Shown here piece by piece: positions 8,544 to 20,829 of a DNA stretch of 64,000 bases; positions within the stretch are counted from its first letter, which is position 1; every line of letters begins with the position of its first letter. The notes beneath the pieces are model-generated. The model made no database searches, had not been told where the DNA came from, and worked only from the letters and a program-made list of their open reading frames with translations. Location of the stretch: positions 1,736,001-1,800,000 of the forward strand of contig NC_089185.1 of assembly GCF_947507565.1 (NCBI RefSeq), read 5' to 3'. The DNA comes from Oscarella lobularis (lineage: Eukaryota; Porifera; Homoscleromorpha; Homosclerophorida; Oscarellidae). The position numbers and the translations under genes were made by a program.

Positions 8544-10217
8544 ATGGCTTCTTCGCCTGTTCCGTAGTCGGCGTGGACAGTCGAAAGGTTGAGAACCTAC
8601 CTACGTGATCAAGGCGTTAACGCATCCGGAAGAAAAGCTGATTTGGTTCGTCGCTCTATCGAAGTGCACCGACAAGAGGTCGTAGACGAGGAAATACATA
8701 AGAATACTCCAAAATTCGCCTCGCGTATAACTGGGAGAACGTTTGAAGACCTTCCAACGACTGATTGGTGTGCTTCGGGATTCCCCACAATTGCCCTTGG
8801 CGTGGTAAGCAAATGTCTTGACCAACACGTAAGTAAATATATGCGAAGTCTTAAGCCACAACGTTTTCTTTAGTTTGCCTTCAAAAAGAATTATTCGACC
8901 GTTCTTCGCCTCTGTCAGAGCAGTCATGTGTACGACATGAGTGTTTGGCGAGACAAACCTTGTTTTCAACACAGCTACATTATGAAAGCAAAATGTCGAC
9001 CCACAATGAAAACGAAGCCTCCATTCTACTCACTTTTTGTCACTTTCCATACTGACAGCAACGACAAATGGACTATAGAGAGTGCATTGTGCACGTGTGC
9101 AACGGGGCAATCAATGAGCTGCGTGCACACTACAGCGCTTCTACTGTCTATTATGGAGGTCTCCGACACGCCGTGCACGTCTCTTCCTTGCTTGTGGAAG
9201 AGACCTTCTGGGCAGGCTAAAGGTCAGCTATTTGCGGACTTGACATGGGGTACAAAGGGAAAATGCTACACTGATTTCGACGGAGAGCTTCTTGACCCGT
9301 TCTCTCTTCTTGCTGCTGTGCAGAGTATTCCAGGTGGAGATAAGGCAGCTGCTGTTCAATATTTTTCTTCTTTTCGCCACAATCCGTTTTCTAAGGCGGA
9401 ATCAACAATTACAGACCCTCTACTACTGCTTCAAGGAATAGGTGAAAAAAGGGTTTCGAAAATATTGACGTCGACGTCGACGTTTTGCAGTGTGTGAGAC
9501 TTAGTACCAGCGAACGTGAAATTTTTGAATTATCTACACGTGATCAGAGTCAAAATCAACTATGGTTGCAGGCACGGCAGTGGAGGATAACAGCAAGCAA
9601 GTTTGGAATTGTCTGCAATAGACCTAGTCGTACCAACAGGCTACCCAAAAAGTTTGGTGAAAGGCATTATATAAGGGCGACTACGGTTTAGTACATAGCC
9701 CAGCTTTAGAATACGGTCGAAACACGGAAAGTGTAGGTCGATGTACATACGAAAGCTTTACAGGCAATATTGTTGACGACTGTGGCCTTTTCATTCATCC
9801 AGAACATAATTTCATAGGGGCCAGTCCTTATGGCGTTATATCAGATGTAAGTGCAGCAAAGGGACAAAATAAGAACTGCTGTAACGTGAAAATTTTAGGA
9901 AGGGCTTCTAGAGATTAAATGCCCATACAGTTCGAAAGATACGGCTCCATCGGAATCAGCTAAACGGTCAGATTTTTACCTAACGTGACGGCGAGTTGAA
10001 ACTAAAGGCAACACACGATTACTATTATCAAGTACAAGGACAGTTAATGGTCACTGGGAGGAAGTGGTGCGATTTCTTTGTATATGCCTCAAAAGGCTAT
10101 CATCTAGAACGATTCTATCCCGATCCGTCACTTTTCGATTCCATGACTGCCACCCTCGCTGACTTTTATTCTAAGTGCATGGCTCCTGAAATTATTAATA
10201 GAATAATTAATCAATAA
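8544..10217 (+). pseudogene. SAP-SWIM-YqaJ nuclease gene of the transposon
   Basis: The gene has five exons, with introns at 8829-8873, 9453-9490, 9657-9691 and 9847-9898, all GT-AG and 35-52 bp. Order of parts: ATG at 8544; SAP DNA-binding motif (VERLRTYLRDQGVNASGRKA); SWIM zinc finger CTCATGQSMSCVH; an RQWRITASKFG block; PALEYGRNTE; the YqaJ/RecB-type core IGASPYGVIS...EGLLEIKCPY; and YYYQVQGQLMVTG. Family knowledge: YqaJ proteins are exonucleases of the PD-(D/E)xK fold. Lesions: an in-frame TAG at 8565-8567 (codon 8), and a frameshift near 9988 between FYLT and DGELKLK. Starting downstream of the TAG could bypass the first. Confidence 0.82.
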
Positions 10218-11933
10218 TTATGTTTGTGTTTCTTTACCACAGGCGAAACAATGGGTGGCTGAAGATTAGTGAGAGCACATGCAATGGTCACGTAGTCGTT
10301 CAGCAATTGAGGACAAGAAATGTTGCGTTGAACAGCGGTTAGAAGGTGAAATTCTTTGATTCGCCCAATTGTTCTAAATAATATTTGGTTAACGTTGGCT
10401 GTCAATAGCCTGATTTAAACCTTTCAACGTGAATACGACAGGAGGCCAGTGCCCTGCTTTTCAGCGATTCACGCGTTGCTAGCTGAGTTCGGCCCTTGAG
10501 TAATGAGGGAACTTCGAGGAAGGCACGTTGTCATGCAAGAATATCCCTAATAGTGAATCCTCGATCAGCCATAATGCGCTGTCCTGGTCGAATGCAATCA
10601 ACCATTCCGCTTTCTTCAACAACAAGTCTGTCACTGGAGCAACCAGAAAAGCCCTTAGAAATGAAAATAACACACCCTGTTTTGGGGTCGACTGCTATAA
10701 GGTATTTCACTTTCTGATGATGCTTATAGTCAGACCATGTCAATTTCTGAGTTGTCAAATTTTTAGGACGTTGAATGAACAGTTCAAAACAGTCAATTAT
10801 AGCCACAGCATTTGGAAAGTAATCGTAAAGGCCTCCTGTTGGACCTTGTGTTGTAGATGGCCACGCAATCAACTGTCCTAGTTGGCGAGCAAGAAAAGGA
10901 ACATACTGGCACAAAACTTTAGACATCCAGCCTTGGCTGATTCCAAATCTAGCTGCCAGATCAGTCTGAAAAAGACCGAGTTTCAGACGCATTAAAGTGG
11001 CAAGAATTTTGAGTTTTGAAGTCATTGACGTCTGTCCTGTAACAAGCTGAAGAGTAGCTGGTTCAAGCCACTCGCATACTTCGTTAAACATTTCAACACT
11101 TTTAACTCCAGTACAAAATTTGACATTGGTCATTGCTGTTTCTAGGCAAGACTTTGTCGTAGCATTACGAAGACACGCTACTTCGTCTTCCAGAGCTTCC
11201 TTTTCTTTTCAAGGTGATGAATTTCGTTAATAAGTGGGATTTTACTTCGGGTACAGCGAAATGACGACTGTTCGGAAAGAAATGTGCATGGCGAAGATAC
11301 ACTCAGCGTTTCATCATGGCGAGACTCACCGCTAGGGCAGTCCTCGCAAGGCATTTCTGGTAAAGCATCCGGAAACGCACCTTCCTCTACACTTGCGTCG
11401 TCTTTGCGGCATACTTTTGCAGCAGAAGAAGCGCGAGGACTCGTCGACGAAGTTGCCACGCTGTCGTTTTGGCGTTTTTTTGCACGGTCTTGTCGTAAAC
11501 TTTTACTGAAAGACAACCTTGGTTTTACATACTGTTCCATTCCAGAACTGGGTCGCTCCGGTTTGAAAAATTTTTCCTTAAGTGGGAACCTTTTCTTGTC
11601 AAACCCACTTGGCCCAATGTTATCAGGAAAGTGAAAGTTACATATAGAATCGTCTTTGTTTGGAACCCACTGGTTGCCGCTTCGACTGCTTACCGAGTTT
11701 CGTCTCATGTACTGAAGCACCGTCTTCCTAACGTCTTCGTCAAGGCTGTTGATTGTATGAAGAGTCGGGAGACGGTGAGACTCGCTGTCCGGACAGCGTT
11801 TCGACGCGCGCGACGGCGGACAGTTGCAAGCCCTGTCTCCAGAACTCGTTATCGGGCAGAAACCTTTGCGATTATGGCACCCGTACACACAGCATTGACG
11901 TCTCGAATGCGTCACCGTCGCCGAGGAAGCCAT
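10211..11933 (-). pseudogene. THAP zinc finger + DDE_4-type transposase of the transposon
   Basis: From ATG 11933 a THAP-like finger is visible (CCVYGCHNRKG ... NQWVPNKDDSICNFHF), then a basic linker and a coiled-coil start at HHLEK. A one-base frame change near 11205 leads into EALEDEVACLRNA and the transposase: GISQGWMSKVL, first Asp in AIIDCFELFI, second in IMADRGFTIRD, an in-frame TGA at 10531-10533, and the third acidic residue in SCRIHVER. A 47-bp intron (10374-10420) restores RIHVER-TIGRIKEFHLLTAVQ. THAP fingers bind the ends of their own element in P-like transposases. Here one frameshift and one stop inactivate it. Confidence 0.85.
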
Positions 11934-12343
11934 AGGACACTGAAAATAGCCGAGAATGTAGGGACTCTGTACTGAAGTGATAGCGTGATCACCGTCACGT
12001 GAGACTCTCACGCGTGAAGGCGGGGCCAGGAATATAGTCTATTACAGCAGTACGCTTTAGACGTGTAGTCCCGGAAAAGAGAAACAGCCGATAGGGGCTC
12101 TTGAGCGCTGCCAACTGCGCATACGTGCGACGGCCCGGTTAGGAGATATAGGCGTTTTTCAGCCTTAAGGGCCGGTCGCTGGTCGCGTTGTGGAGGTGGT
12201 CGCTGGCGAGAAGTACTTTAACACTATATGCTCCGTTAAGAAAAAAGTGTCCGTTAAAAGGAGGTCGCTGGCAAGAGGGGTCGTATTTAAGCGGTACTAC
12301 GGTAATGATGATCAGAGTTATGTTTGCTTAAGAGAATTAGCGG

Positions 12344-12426
12344 TTGATGGTATCGGATTTTATTGACGAGTATAATGGTTGTCTTAGACTTTCGGATGAG
12401 GAACATGCACTAGCTAAAGTCACACC
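12344..12426 (+). pseudogene. IS630-like transposase relic, left part
   Basis: Contains MVSDFIDEYNGCLRLSDEEH, the block around the central part of the DDE domain, followed by ALAKVTP. It is cut by the fold-back element at 12427 and resumes at 13639. Confidence 0.8.
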
Positions 12427-13638
12427 CTGTTGGGCTAGCATTTTAGATCGCCAGCAAACTAGATCAGTACGTCACTGTGACGTGCAGTGTCGTCACAGTG
12501 ACGTCACCATATCAAAAGGCTGTTCTACGCAAGGGAGGCCCTTTTGCTGCAAAAGGAGTAAGAGGTCGACCGTTGGTGCCTTACAGTGCTTCGTTAGAGC
12601 AAAAACGCGCGATCTAATTTGCTGGTGATCTACCATGGTGCCAGCAAAATAGATCAGCGGGAAAATAGTTCATGTTAGAATACCGCTCATTGTGCACTGT
12701 TTCGTAAGTACAATCGAGTGTGACTATGTAGCCAGCAAAAAGCAAAATAGATCAGCAGAAAATTAGATAGGACTTCACGCCTAAACAATGCTGACAACAT
12801 CGGCGTGTGATCATTTCGTCGTTAAATTACACAGCACAGCCAGTATATTTCGCGACAAACAATTTTTGAAATTTAAATTCAAGACGCACTAGAACTTTAA
12901 TTGAAGCACATACAAATGTCAGCGTCAGCAATAATAAAAGCCGCAAAAATTGTTTGATTATACCGGCTACACGGCACGTAGTGGAGATCAGCCGCAAACT
13001 TGCAAAAAATTACATTATGTTATAAGTAATGTTGAGAAAACAGTAACGTTGAGAAAGCCGATCACTGCTACTGCGCGTATAATCTCGCGCAAGCAAGAAC
13101 GAGCGGTCGAGATAGAAAACGAAAAGGATAAGTCAATTAATTAGTTTCTGTTAACTCTATTACTTACCATTCGAATGCTGTAACTTGGAGTCACAGTATA
13201 TATAAATTGATTTTAAAATAAATATGCTTACTAAGTCTATGCTCTAGTAGTAATCTGCTTTCTCAACGACGCTAGCTTTTAATGTACTTTGCATGTCGTT
13301 TGCTGGCCGATCTATATTTTGCCGGCACCACACGTTAATTAATAGATGAAAAGCGAACGCTGATGTTGTCATGCGTTGTGCAGGAGTAACGTCCTGTCTA
13401 ATTTTGCCGCTGCTCTATTTTGCTGGCACCATGGTAGATCACCAGCAAATTAGATCACGCGTTTTTGCTCTAACGAAGCACAGTAAGGCACCAACGGTCG
13501 ACCTCTTACTCTTTTTGCAGCAAAAGGGGCCTCTCTTGCGTAGAACATCCTTTTGATATGGTGACGTCACTGTGACGACCCTGTACATCACAGTGACGTA
13601 CTGATCTAGTTTGCTGGCGATCTAAAATGCTAGCCCAA
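12427..13638. mobile_element. 1.2 kb fold-back/MITE-like element with ~220-bp inverted arms
   Basis: The left arm (about 12427-12665) and right arm (about 13415-13638) are inverted copies, starting TTGGGCTAGCATTTTAGATC on the left and ending with the complement on the right. CACACC flanks both sides (12421-12426 and 13639-13644), consistent with a 6-bp duplication. The phrase CCAGCAAAnTAGATCA recurs several times in both orientations inside and just inside the arms, like repeated protein-binding sites. No coding capacity. Confidence 0.85.
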
Positions 13639-13850
13639 CACACCATAACATACAAAAGGTAGCTAGGACTATACTTAGATATGGGGAGAATAGGGACGGT
13701 TATTGGAATAGCGAAAAATTTATTTTCCACTTTAGGAGTGCAGTGGAAATAGCTAGCGCTAATTAAGTACCCTATAAGTGAAAACGATATTTTATGGTTA
13801 TTTGATCAGTGTTGTGTTTGTTACGTCAGAGATACGGGGGATTGGGGAAG
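13639..13850 (+). pseudogene. IS630-like transposase relic, right part
   Basis: Resumes with HNIQKVARTILRYGENRDGY and WNSEKFIFHFRSAVEIA, then in another frame ENDILWLFDQC. These are the blocks that follow DEEH in the copy at 3228-3915 (IKQAARVILRYGENRDGYWN, DILWIFDQS), so the two parts were one gene before the fold-back insertion. Confidence 0.85.
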
Positions 13851-13899
13851 AGGATCCTCACCAATAATAAAGAGACCGTGAAACGGATCGGCAGCCACC

Positions 13900-14270
13900 G
13901 AGTGAACCCGAGTTACGCCTCCGAGGGCGGAAGGTCGTAACAATTTGGGGGCCTGGGTTCCGGATTCGTGCGAGGAAGCCCAGAAAGTGACTTTGGGTGT
14001 GGGTTGCGGATCGCGGCGAGCAATGCCGCGAAAGAAAGAGTCGCAACGCCAATCTTCGAAGACGAAGAGAGCTTCGCCGCCGAAACGAAACGAGCCGTCG
14101 TCGAATCGAGCAGCCGAAGAAGGCTATCGCGCTTATGACGAACGAGCGGGGCGCACCCGAGGTCTCGCACGCCGAGGCGTTAGAGCAAGGATGACGAAAG
14201 AGAAGAGGCGTGAGAGGAAAGGTCGAAACTTTTTTGGCTATTGGGCGCATGTTCTTCCTTCTTAACTTTC
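13900..14270 (+). other. weak basic open frame
   Basis: A frame from ATG 14023 encodes a basic Lys/Arg/Ser-rich peptide (MPRKKESQRQSSKTKRA...) ending at 14263. It could be the N-terminus of a transposon protein. No family is recognisable. Confidence 0.2.
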
Positions 14271-14538
14271 TTAACGGCAGATTCTTAAGATTCTGCAGTA
14301 GTTTGTAAAAAGCATGTACTCGATGAGGCAACCGGTGAACGAAGAACGACAGTTCACAGACGAACGTGGGGCGAATGCCCGCGTTTTATCCACGTTCCCG
14401 ACCTCCGTCATCTTGTGGTAAAAATATAATTTGGGTGGATGCCATTTTGTCTCGATGATGTAATACGCCTGCCATGGCAGACTCATTAAAAAACTAATTT
14501 TTTGACTACATTGGTGTGCCTACATGTAGACATCGACA

Positions 14539-14590
14539 ATATAGCTTATATAGCTTATATAGCTTATATAGCTTATATAGCTTATATAGC
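14539..14590. repeat. 9-bp tandem repeat (AGCTTATAT)n
   Basis: About five direct copies of AGCTTATAT, AT-rich microsatellite-like. Confidence 0.9.
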
Positions 14591-14599
14591 AATATAGCT

Positions 14600-17500
14600 T
14601 CGCTGGTGTGTCCGACGTGAGACAGGAGCGGTTATGCGAAGAAGGTGGAGGCATGTCAAAATGCGGCGCAAATGCGAACTATCGCCTGGCGACTTGTTCC
14701 CATTAGTACGGCACCATTGCAACTCTACGGTTGACATGATAGCTTTTCCGCCTTTGCTTTCATAGCTTTCTGCAAGGAATCGAATCCTTTTTGCACGTTT
14801 TGCAAAGGCCTCTGCGCGATTCCGTAACTTCGTGGAGAGATAGACAGCGTTATTTTCAAAACTTCCATGCCAGCACGTACAAAACATGTAAATTCAGGTC
14901 GAATAATCTATAGCCACTGACCAAAAAGAACTAGGCTACTAGCTGAAAATCGTAATTAAATGGCGAGATAATTAAATTGGTGATAAATTGTCGCTCTTCT
15001 CCTACGAATAGTAGCGGAGAAATTGTTAGAGAAAAAAAATTCTAGTTTCGTTAGAAATGAACAACAAACTAATGACAAAAAGTCCGTCGCTGGTAAATAT
15101 TACCACAATTAAAGAGACCGGACTATGGCGACGAGTCAAAGAAGCCGGTGTGGTGGCCAACACATCATGCGATGCGGGCAATGCGGAGGTGCGCACGACC
15201 TATTGTTCGCTTTTTTGGTCGTTCCGTGTTTGCGCGCGAGAATGTGACTTGCGGCGCTCTTTCAGCCGACGTGACGGATCTCACGGCCAGACAGTGATGG
15301 AAGGCGTTTTGTGTCCCGTGGCCCGTTGGTACTTTTCTCTATTAGATTTTGTTGAGTTTTGTGGACTAACGAAAGCATTGTACGAGATTAAAAATGCATG
15401 CTTTGGTTGCATATTTTTGCCGGGCTTTTTAGTTATCGCATGTAGGAGGTGGCAAAACTAAATGGCCCTATTATAGGCGGCTTTCAGATTGTTTTGGCCA
15501 GTCGTTCTTTAGGTGGTTTGCGTACAAGAGCAGCAGTATGATGGATAGAGTATGTGGAGGTGCTCGCTGCGGATCAAGGCAGTTGTCTGATGAGCAGGTG
15601 CGGTCCTTGGCGGCAAAATGGGTCGAACGGAGACTGTTCGATCCGTGGGAGATCCGGACTCTCTACATTTGTCGGTTACCGGTTTCCTGTGCACGGAAGG
15701 AACGACAATTCCGTGCGATAACGACAGGACAGGCGAACAGAGAATGTTCATAAGCAGTTTGTTGGAAAGAGAGAACGCCTTGCAGTCCAATCTCAGGTGA
15801 CGCCTTAAGTGCCACCTTGCCGAATTGGAGGACGAACGACAGAAGCTGAAGAATATATCGTCCTTGTCGTCGTTCTTGACAGGAATAGTCGTGTCCTTTT
15901 TTGGCTTGTAATGAACTCAAACGCAACTGTTACAATATTTAATAAACTTAGTTTTTCATTAATTACAAGATCAAACAGGTTTTTATCAAGTTCTATAACA
16001 TACCCGTAGTTTTCTATATATACGCTTGGCTGACGAAGTTCTCTACAAAAGTGTTTTGAAAACAAAATCATTTTTACAACAAAACAACATTACCTCAAAG
16101 CTCTAATCTGGCGCTTTTCTTCACACGCGCTTTCCTCCCTTTCGACGTATTTGCAGGCGACGCGGCTGATCTTTTATTAAGCATCGTAAAGAACGGTCGA
16201 CGATTCTCTGTGCAATTCAGCATTGACCGTTATAACTATTTTCCTTATCTATGCAAAATAAATAAAAAGAATTTTTTATAAACTTAAGAGCTATTTCTAA
16301 AAAGATTTACCATTTGTCGGATTCCGACAAAATCATTTCGGCGGGCGTTGTCACAGGCGTCGCTGGTAAACAAACGAAATAGGCAAAGTTAGTTTTATTG
16401 CTGTAAAAGTACGAAAACAATTCATCTACGTGTAGATATGCGGCGAAGAACTTCACTTGTTTAATTGGGGTACAGACCGACAGAATAGACCGATCGTGAC
16501 GCTGTTGTCGTCAATTTTTCGCGGAAGAATACAATAGAATATTTCCACGTCTACAACATTGTACAATGAATAAAACAAAATATTAGAAATCAATTTACCT
16601 TCCAAACAACTTAAATAAAAGAAAATATTCTCTTCTAGCGATTTCTACAATGTCTTCGTAGGTCGCATCGAGACGAACTCTCATCGATGGAATCGAAAAA
16701 TTGTCTTTACCGTCGATTACTTTAATTAATAGTTCGCCTGTTTCTGGTTGCTGTCGCAAAGCAACGCGGAAAAATCAAATGTCAAAATCTACAAAGAAAC
16801 CCAAAATCAAAAAAGGAATGTAGAACTTTTAGCTAAATGTGTTAAATCGCATATTCCCAGTTAGGCAATGAGATCAGCTCAAGCTTTTTTTGAGTTACAA
16901 TTTTTGGAGAATAGAACTCTCGTGCTGGCATCATTTGTATATTGCAGAATAAGTGCAGAAAAAATCGTGTTGCGCTTTTTCGATAAAGATGCTTAAACGT
17001 TTTTCTAGTTGGAAGTGCATGATCGTTTGTCGGTACCAAAACTAAGCCTAGTCGAGGGTCTTTTGATGTTCCAAATGCGACGAAGCATGAGTTGTGCTCA
17101 AGCCGAGTTCCAGCGAATCTAAGGCTACAAAGTTCCTCATCGTAATTGGTACTGTGCAAAGCAGGCCGAGGTCTTCACTTTTGCCCCGTGACGTTATTAA
17201 CTGATGATTCCGGCGAGGAACGGAAGAAGACGTAGGAGTTGTTTGAGGTACTGCCGCCAAACCGTATGGGTAGTAAGTAATTCATTTACCATCGTTTTCT
17301 CTGCATTTCCCTTTGCTTCGTTTTCAGAAAAGAAGAGTCAACTTGATATTTGGCCGAAAATGCAACTGGGTTTCATATGAAGGTAATGCGAGTCCTCTGT
17401 ACATCAGCTCCTCTTGCTAAAAAAAGAGGAACTACTCTGCACTAACTCTATATCACTCATTCACTCACTCATTCTTATACCAATTCTCCTGCTGACATGC

Positions 17501-19820
17501 AGCGCCTACAGTCTTTCATACATTTACGCAAGCAAGCAGAAGGGGCTACGTTTCGCCGACGAATATTTGGCCTCTGAAGTCCAGCAGCTGTCTTTCAAAG
17601 GAACTCTGCGCTTTCACTGACGCTCCGGGTCTTGGAAAATTTACCACAATCCTTGTCAGGGACGTGACTACCGCCCTCGTTGGCAACAAGCTTGGAGATA
17701 TTATTATTTATTTACGAAGTCTCCTTGCATTTCACAGCTTTCCGAACGACGCCAAGCATTCGTTCCGGGGCAGTTTCCCGTCGTCTGACAACCCAAAACA
17801 TTCAAACTTCCGACAAGTTTTTTACGGTCTGTCTCAAAAAGGGTTGCTTTAAAATTCAGACGGAAATTCGAAACATGTCTTACAGCTGCCATCTGCGAGG
17901 ACCCTAGACGTTGTCTCTTTTCCAGGAATTTAATTAAAAACCAAACCCAGCGGCGATGACAGTGATGGCTGTGGTGGTTGTGGCGGTGGCGGTTGGGAGT
18001 TGGTGGAGTTGGTGAGAGTGGGGGTCGAGACGAACAAAACAAAAACCAGTTTTTTATAAAAGCCTTTACGTACTTGAAAGAATTGACCCTAGTTTGAAAG
18101 CGGTATGCAATATGGTGGCAAACGCGGCGGCAAGGCAGTTATACGATGGTGTATACAATTTGGTCTCCGGGAGAGAAAGATGATGCCGACGACGCAGGCT
18201 TTCCTCACAAAGAATAAACCAGAAACACACGGAAAAAGTGTGGGAGTAAACGACACACGTCGTTAGACAGGCCTGTTAAGCATCTACCTAAGACGCAGTC
18301 TTTCTAAATTGGAAAAACTGGGAGAACCAAAAAAAGGCTCGACTAAAACCGCGGCTAAACGCGCGATGACTGTTCCTGAACGCTACTATCAAAGATTAGA
18401 CCTGTTGAATGACCTCTTAGAAATCTGTAGAAGTTTTGCACCAACGTGATGTTTCTGCAACGCAAGCAAGCGAGCTCGCCGCAGTAAGACATACCACGTG
18501 AGCAAACGCTGAAACAGCGGTGTGGGAGTCAAAAAGGGGAGACGCAATGATTGGCTTTTCTGGAAAAAATGTTTGAAAAATCGTTGTTAAACGAGTTTTA
18601 GAAAAAAATTTGCGAGACGCGTTTTGAGGTAGCCGCAAGAAACCTGTTAGTAATCTTCTTGCTTTGGAAAGCGGCAAATCCCGATTGTCCTATAAATGCT
18701 TTCATTTTCGGTTTGGAAACAGGATCTCATACTCTTCTTGGATTTGCGTCTACGGACATGATCTTCTCAGCGTACTTATTGGTGTTCTGGGCAATATTTC
18801 AATCACGTCGTCCTGTTTCCCCTTCACACTCTATCATCGGGTAAGGAACGAAATCTTTTTTCCATTCCAAATCAAACGCAGTCTCAAAATCCATTTCGTC
18901 TATGGAAAAATATCGATGAAACAAACGCGGAAAATAAACAACAAAAGGAGGCGTTTCTGGAAACAGTCGCTGTCTCTTCTTTGTCTTCGATTCTTTCTTC
19001 CGCGCTTTCTACGTTTATCGGGTTGCCATCTTTGATGTCAATTACGTCACGAGCTTCATGTTTGTTTACTCCATAGTAACCATCGCGCAATCCATGGGCA
19101 TTCGACGTGAATAGGTACGCAAAGAACCCCTGTATGCATCTCCTCTTTATTTAGCAACACTGCTGTACGGGGGAACGGATCGTTGGGGGTCACGAGCGCG
19201 CGCTAACAGATTCAGGTTTTTCGAAAAGCGTTTTTTCCTTGAATCTATTCACTTTGGAGTTTCTCTCGATTCGATTGTGGTCAGTGTCCTAATGCCTATC
19301 ACTTCTCTCTGTTTTGAGCTTCGAACACCTTTGGTTTTGATTTTCGAGTCGCGGCAATTCTCGGCCGTGTTCCTTTTCATTGCTTCCTTTCCGCGAGCGC
19401 TTTATGTTTTCTTCTCTATAGAGATATCTTCTAAACATCGTTCTGAATGGGACAAATTAATTGCAGAAGTCTAACGGCATAAAATGTTCGATTTTTCTTA
19501 AATGGCTCGTTGTCGCGTTGCTATGGAGAAACTTTCAACGTATGGAAATGCTGTTGTATACAGAGTGTTGGATGACATCGATTATGTCATTCCAAGTTTT
19601 GGAGTTCTGCGCGTTCGTCTACATCGGTGTATTTTTTTCGGTCATTCAGGACGACGGGACAGAGGTTGAAATGGTAGAGGGATTCATCAACTCCGCAACT
19701 ATTCGCGGTCAGATCTGGCCCAGAGTGATAGTTCCATTGGAGAGCTGTGATATATTGGTAAATTCTACAATATTTTCCTCGTTGTGCTACAAAATAGACT
19801 TCCTCTTTCAACGTCAGTTA
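14600..19820. other. long stretch without recognisable genes
   Basis: Several short open frames exist on both strands (for example minus 16842-17260, plus 19461-19823). None shows a domain I can name. The AT content and frequent stops argue for intergenic or long-decayed repeat sequence. Confidence 0.5.
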
Positions 19821-19825
19821 TAGAC

Positions 19826-20015
19826 TACCAAATCAAGACCCGCAGCCAAACTTCTGCGACGACAACGTTCCGGTGATTTGGAAGTGGGAGTCTGACAAAG
19901 AGGATTATTCAGATAGCGACGACGACGAACAGCCTGAGAACAAAGCCCGTATCGCGGCAATAACCCTGGACCCTTCTATTAACCGAATGGCCTCTGAAGA
20001 ATCTGGAAATTCGTG
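19826..20015 (+). CDS. possible terminal exon, acidic (unknown)
   Basis: After a TTATAG acceptor-like site, one frame reads VIWKWESDKEDYSDSDDDEQ and ends RMASEESGNS then stop. The acidic composition and clean stop suggest a last exon. The frame does not join smoothly to the open stretch upstream (VEGFINSATIRGQIWPRVIV near 19670-19740). Family unknown. Confidence 0.25.
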
Positions 20016-20279
20016 ATTATTTTTGTTTAAGATCAAATAGTTCTTGCACTAGTTTTGCAACGTTTGCACGGAACGGGTTCACCGTCGATTCCGATTGAAT
20101 TCGCGGGGAATTTGCTTAGACTCTTTGTACTGTAAAGTCGAAGCGCTTTTATCACGACCTCTACATCGGGCACCTCTGTGGAAACATCGTTTCTGAGGTA
20201 CGACTTAGCCGGGTACAATCTCGCCAGACGAATAAACCGGGCGCTATTCTCAGAGTTGAAATGCCAGCGTGTAGTGGAC

Positions 20280-20815
20280 GTGCGTTAAGTGAAGCGGCTC
20301 ATACTCTTGCCAGTTTTACGACGTCCCCTGTGCTTTGAAACTTTTGCAAGAAAATCGAGCAACATGTTTACAATGCCTTTTTTTTCAATTCCGCAAGAAA
20401 AGAAAATCGTCAACGAGGCTCGATTTGAAAAACTTGGTTTCCGCAGCAAAGGGAAACCGGGTGTGGCTGTTTTCAGTCCAACTTGATTTCTTGTACAGCG
20501 TTATCCCTAAATTCGCTAGCAGACTTTCAGACACGCTCTGGCTCGCTTCACGAGTTCTGCTCTCGTGATGAATCAGGCAGTTATTATTGCCGCCTGACTC
20601 ATAAAGCGTTCAACCGTTTCAAAAACTTAGAAAGAGATTTTAAAAAGAAAAGTATAGTAAGGATCAAATTTTCAATGCCGACGAGACGGGCTTGTGGTGA
20701 ATATTGATGCCACAGAGATAACTTGTAAAATCTGAAAAGATAGCTAACACTTTCAAAAAGATCAAGAATAGAGTGCACCCAAGCATTAACGTCCCACCTG
20801 ACCTTTCGCAGTAAA
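20280..20815 (+). pseudogene. Tigger-type transposase remnant
   Basis: The only diagnostic part is IFNADETGLW, a stop, ILMPQR near 20660-20720, followed by FKKIKNRVHPS near 20750. This is the first catalytic block of DDE_1 transposases. Upstream short frames may be the decayed remainder. Heavily degraded. Confidence 0.5.
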
Positions 20816-20829
20816 TGTTGCGAAATTCA

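Larger units (their letters stand above)
8446..12044. mobile_element. 3.6 kb DNA transposon with YqaJ and THAP-DDE genes (ISL2EU-like)
   Basis: The ends are inverted: TAATAGACTATATTCCT at 8446 and its complement ending at 12044. Similar subterminal phrases follow (ACGCGTGA and CGGTGATCAC), about 50-60 bp in all but with gaps. The flanks allow a TA duplication if the element starts ATAGAC. Two genes face each other and meet tail to tail near 10211-10217: SAP-SWIM-YqaJ on plus, THAP-DDE on minus. From memory, the ISL2EU group in Repbase couples a DDE transposase with a YqaJ nuclease, so this is likely a member. Both genes carry lesions, so the copy is probably dead. Confidence 0.8.

Noticed and set aside
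8446-12044. P-element assignment because of the THAP finger
   Set aside because: The DDE core (IIDCFEL, MADRGF, RIHVER) is of the DDE_4/ISL2EU-Harbinger type, there is no 8-bp duplication, and the companion gene is a YqaJ nuclease.
14539-14590. Possible CRISPR or regulatory array
   Set aside because: The unit is only 9 bp with no spacers; it is a microsatellite in a eukaryotic sequence.
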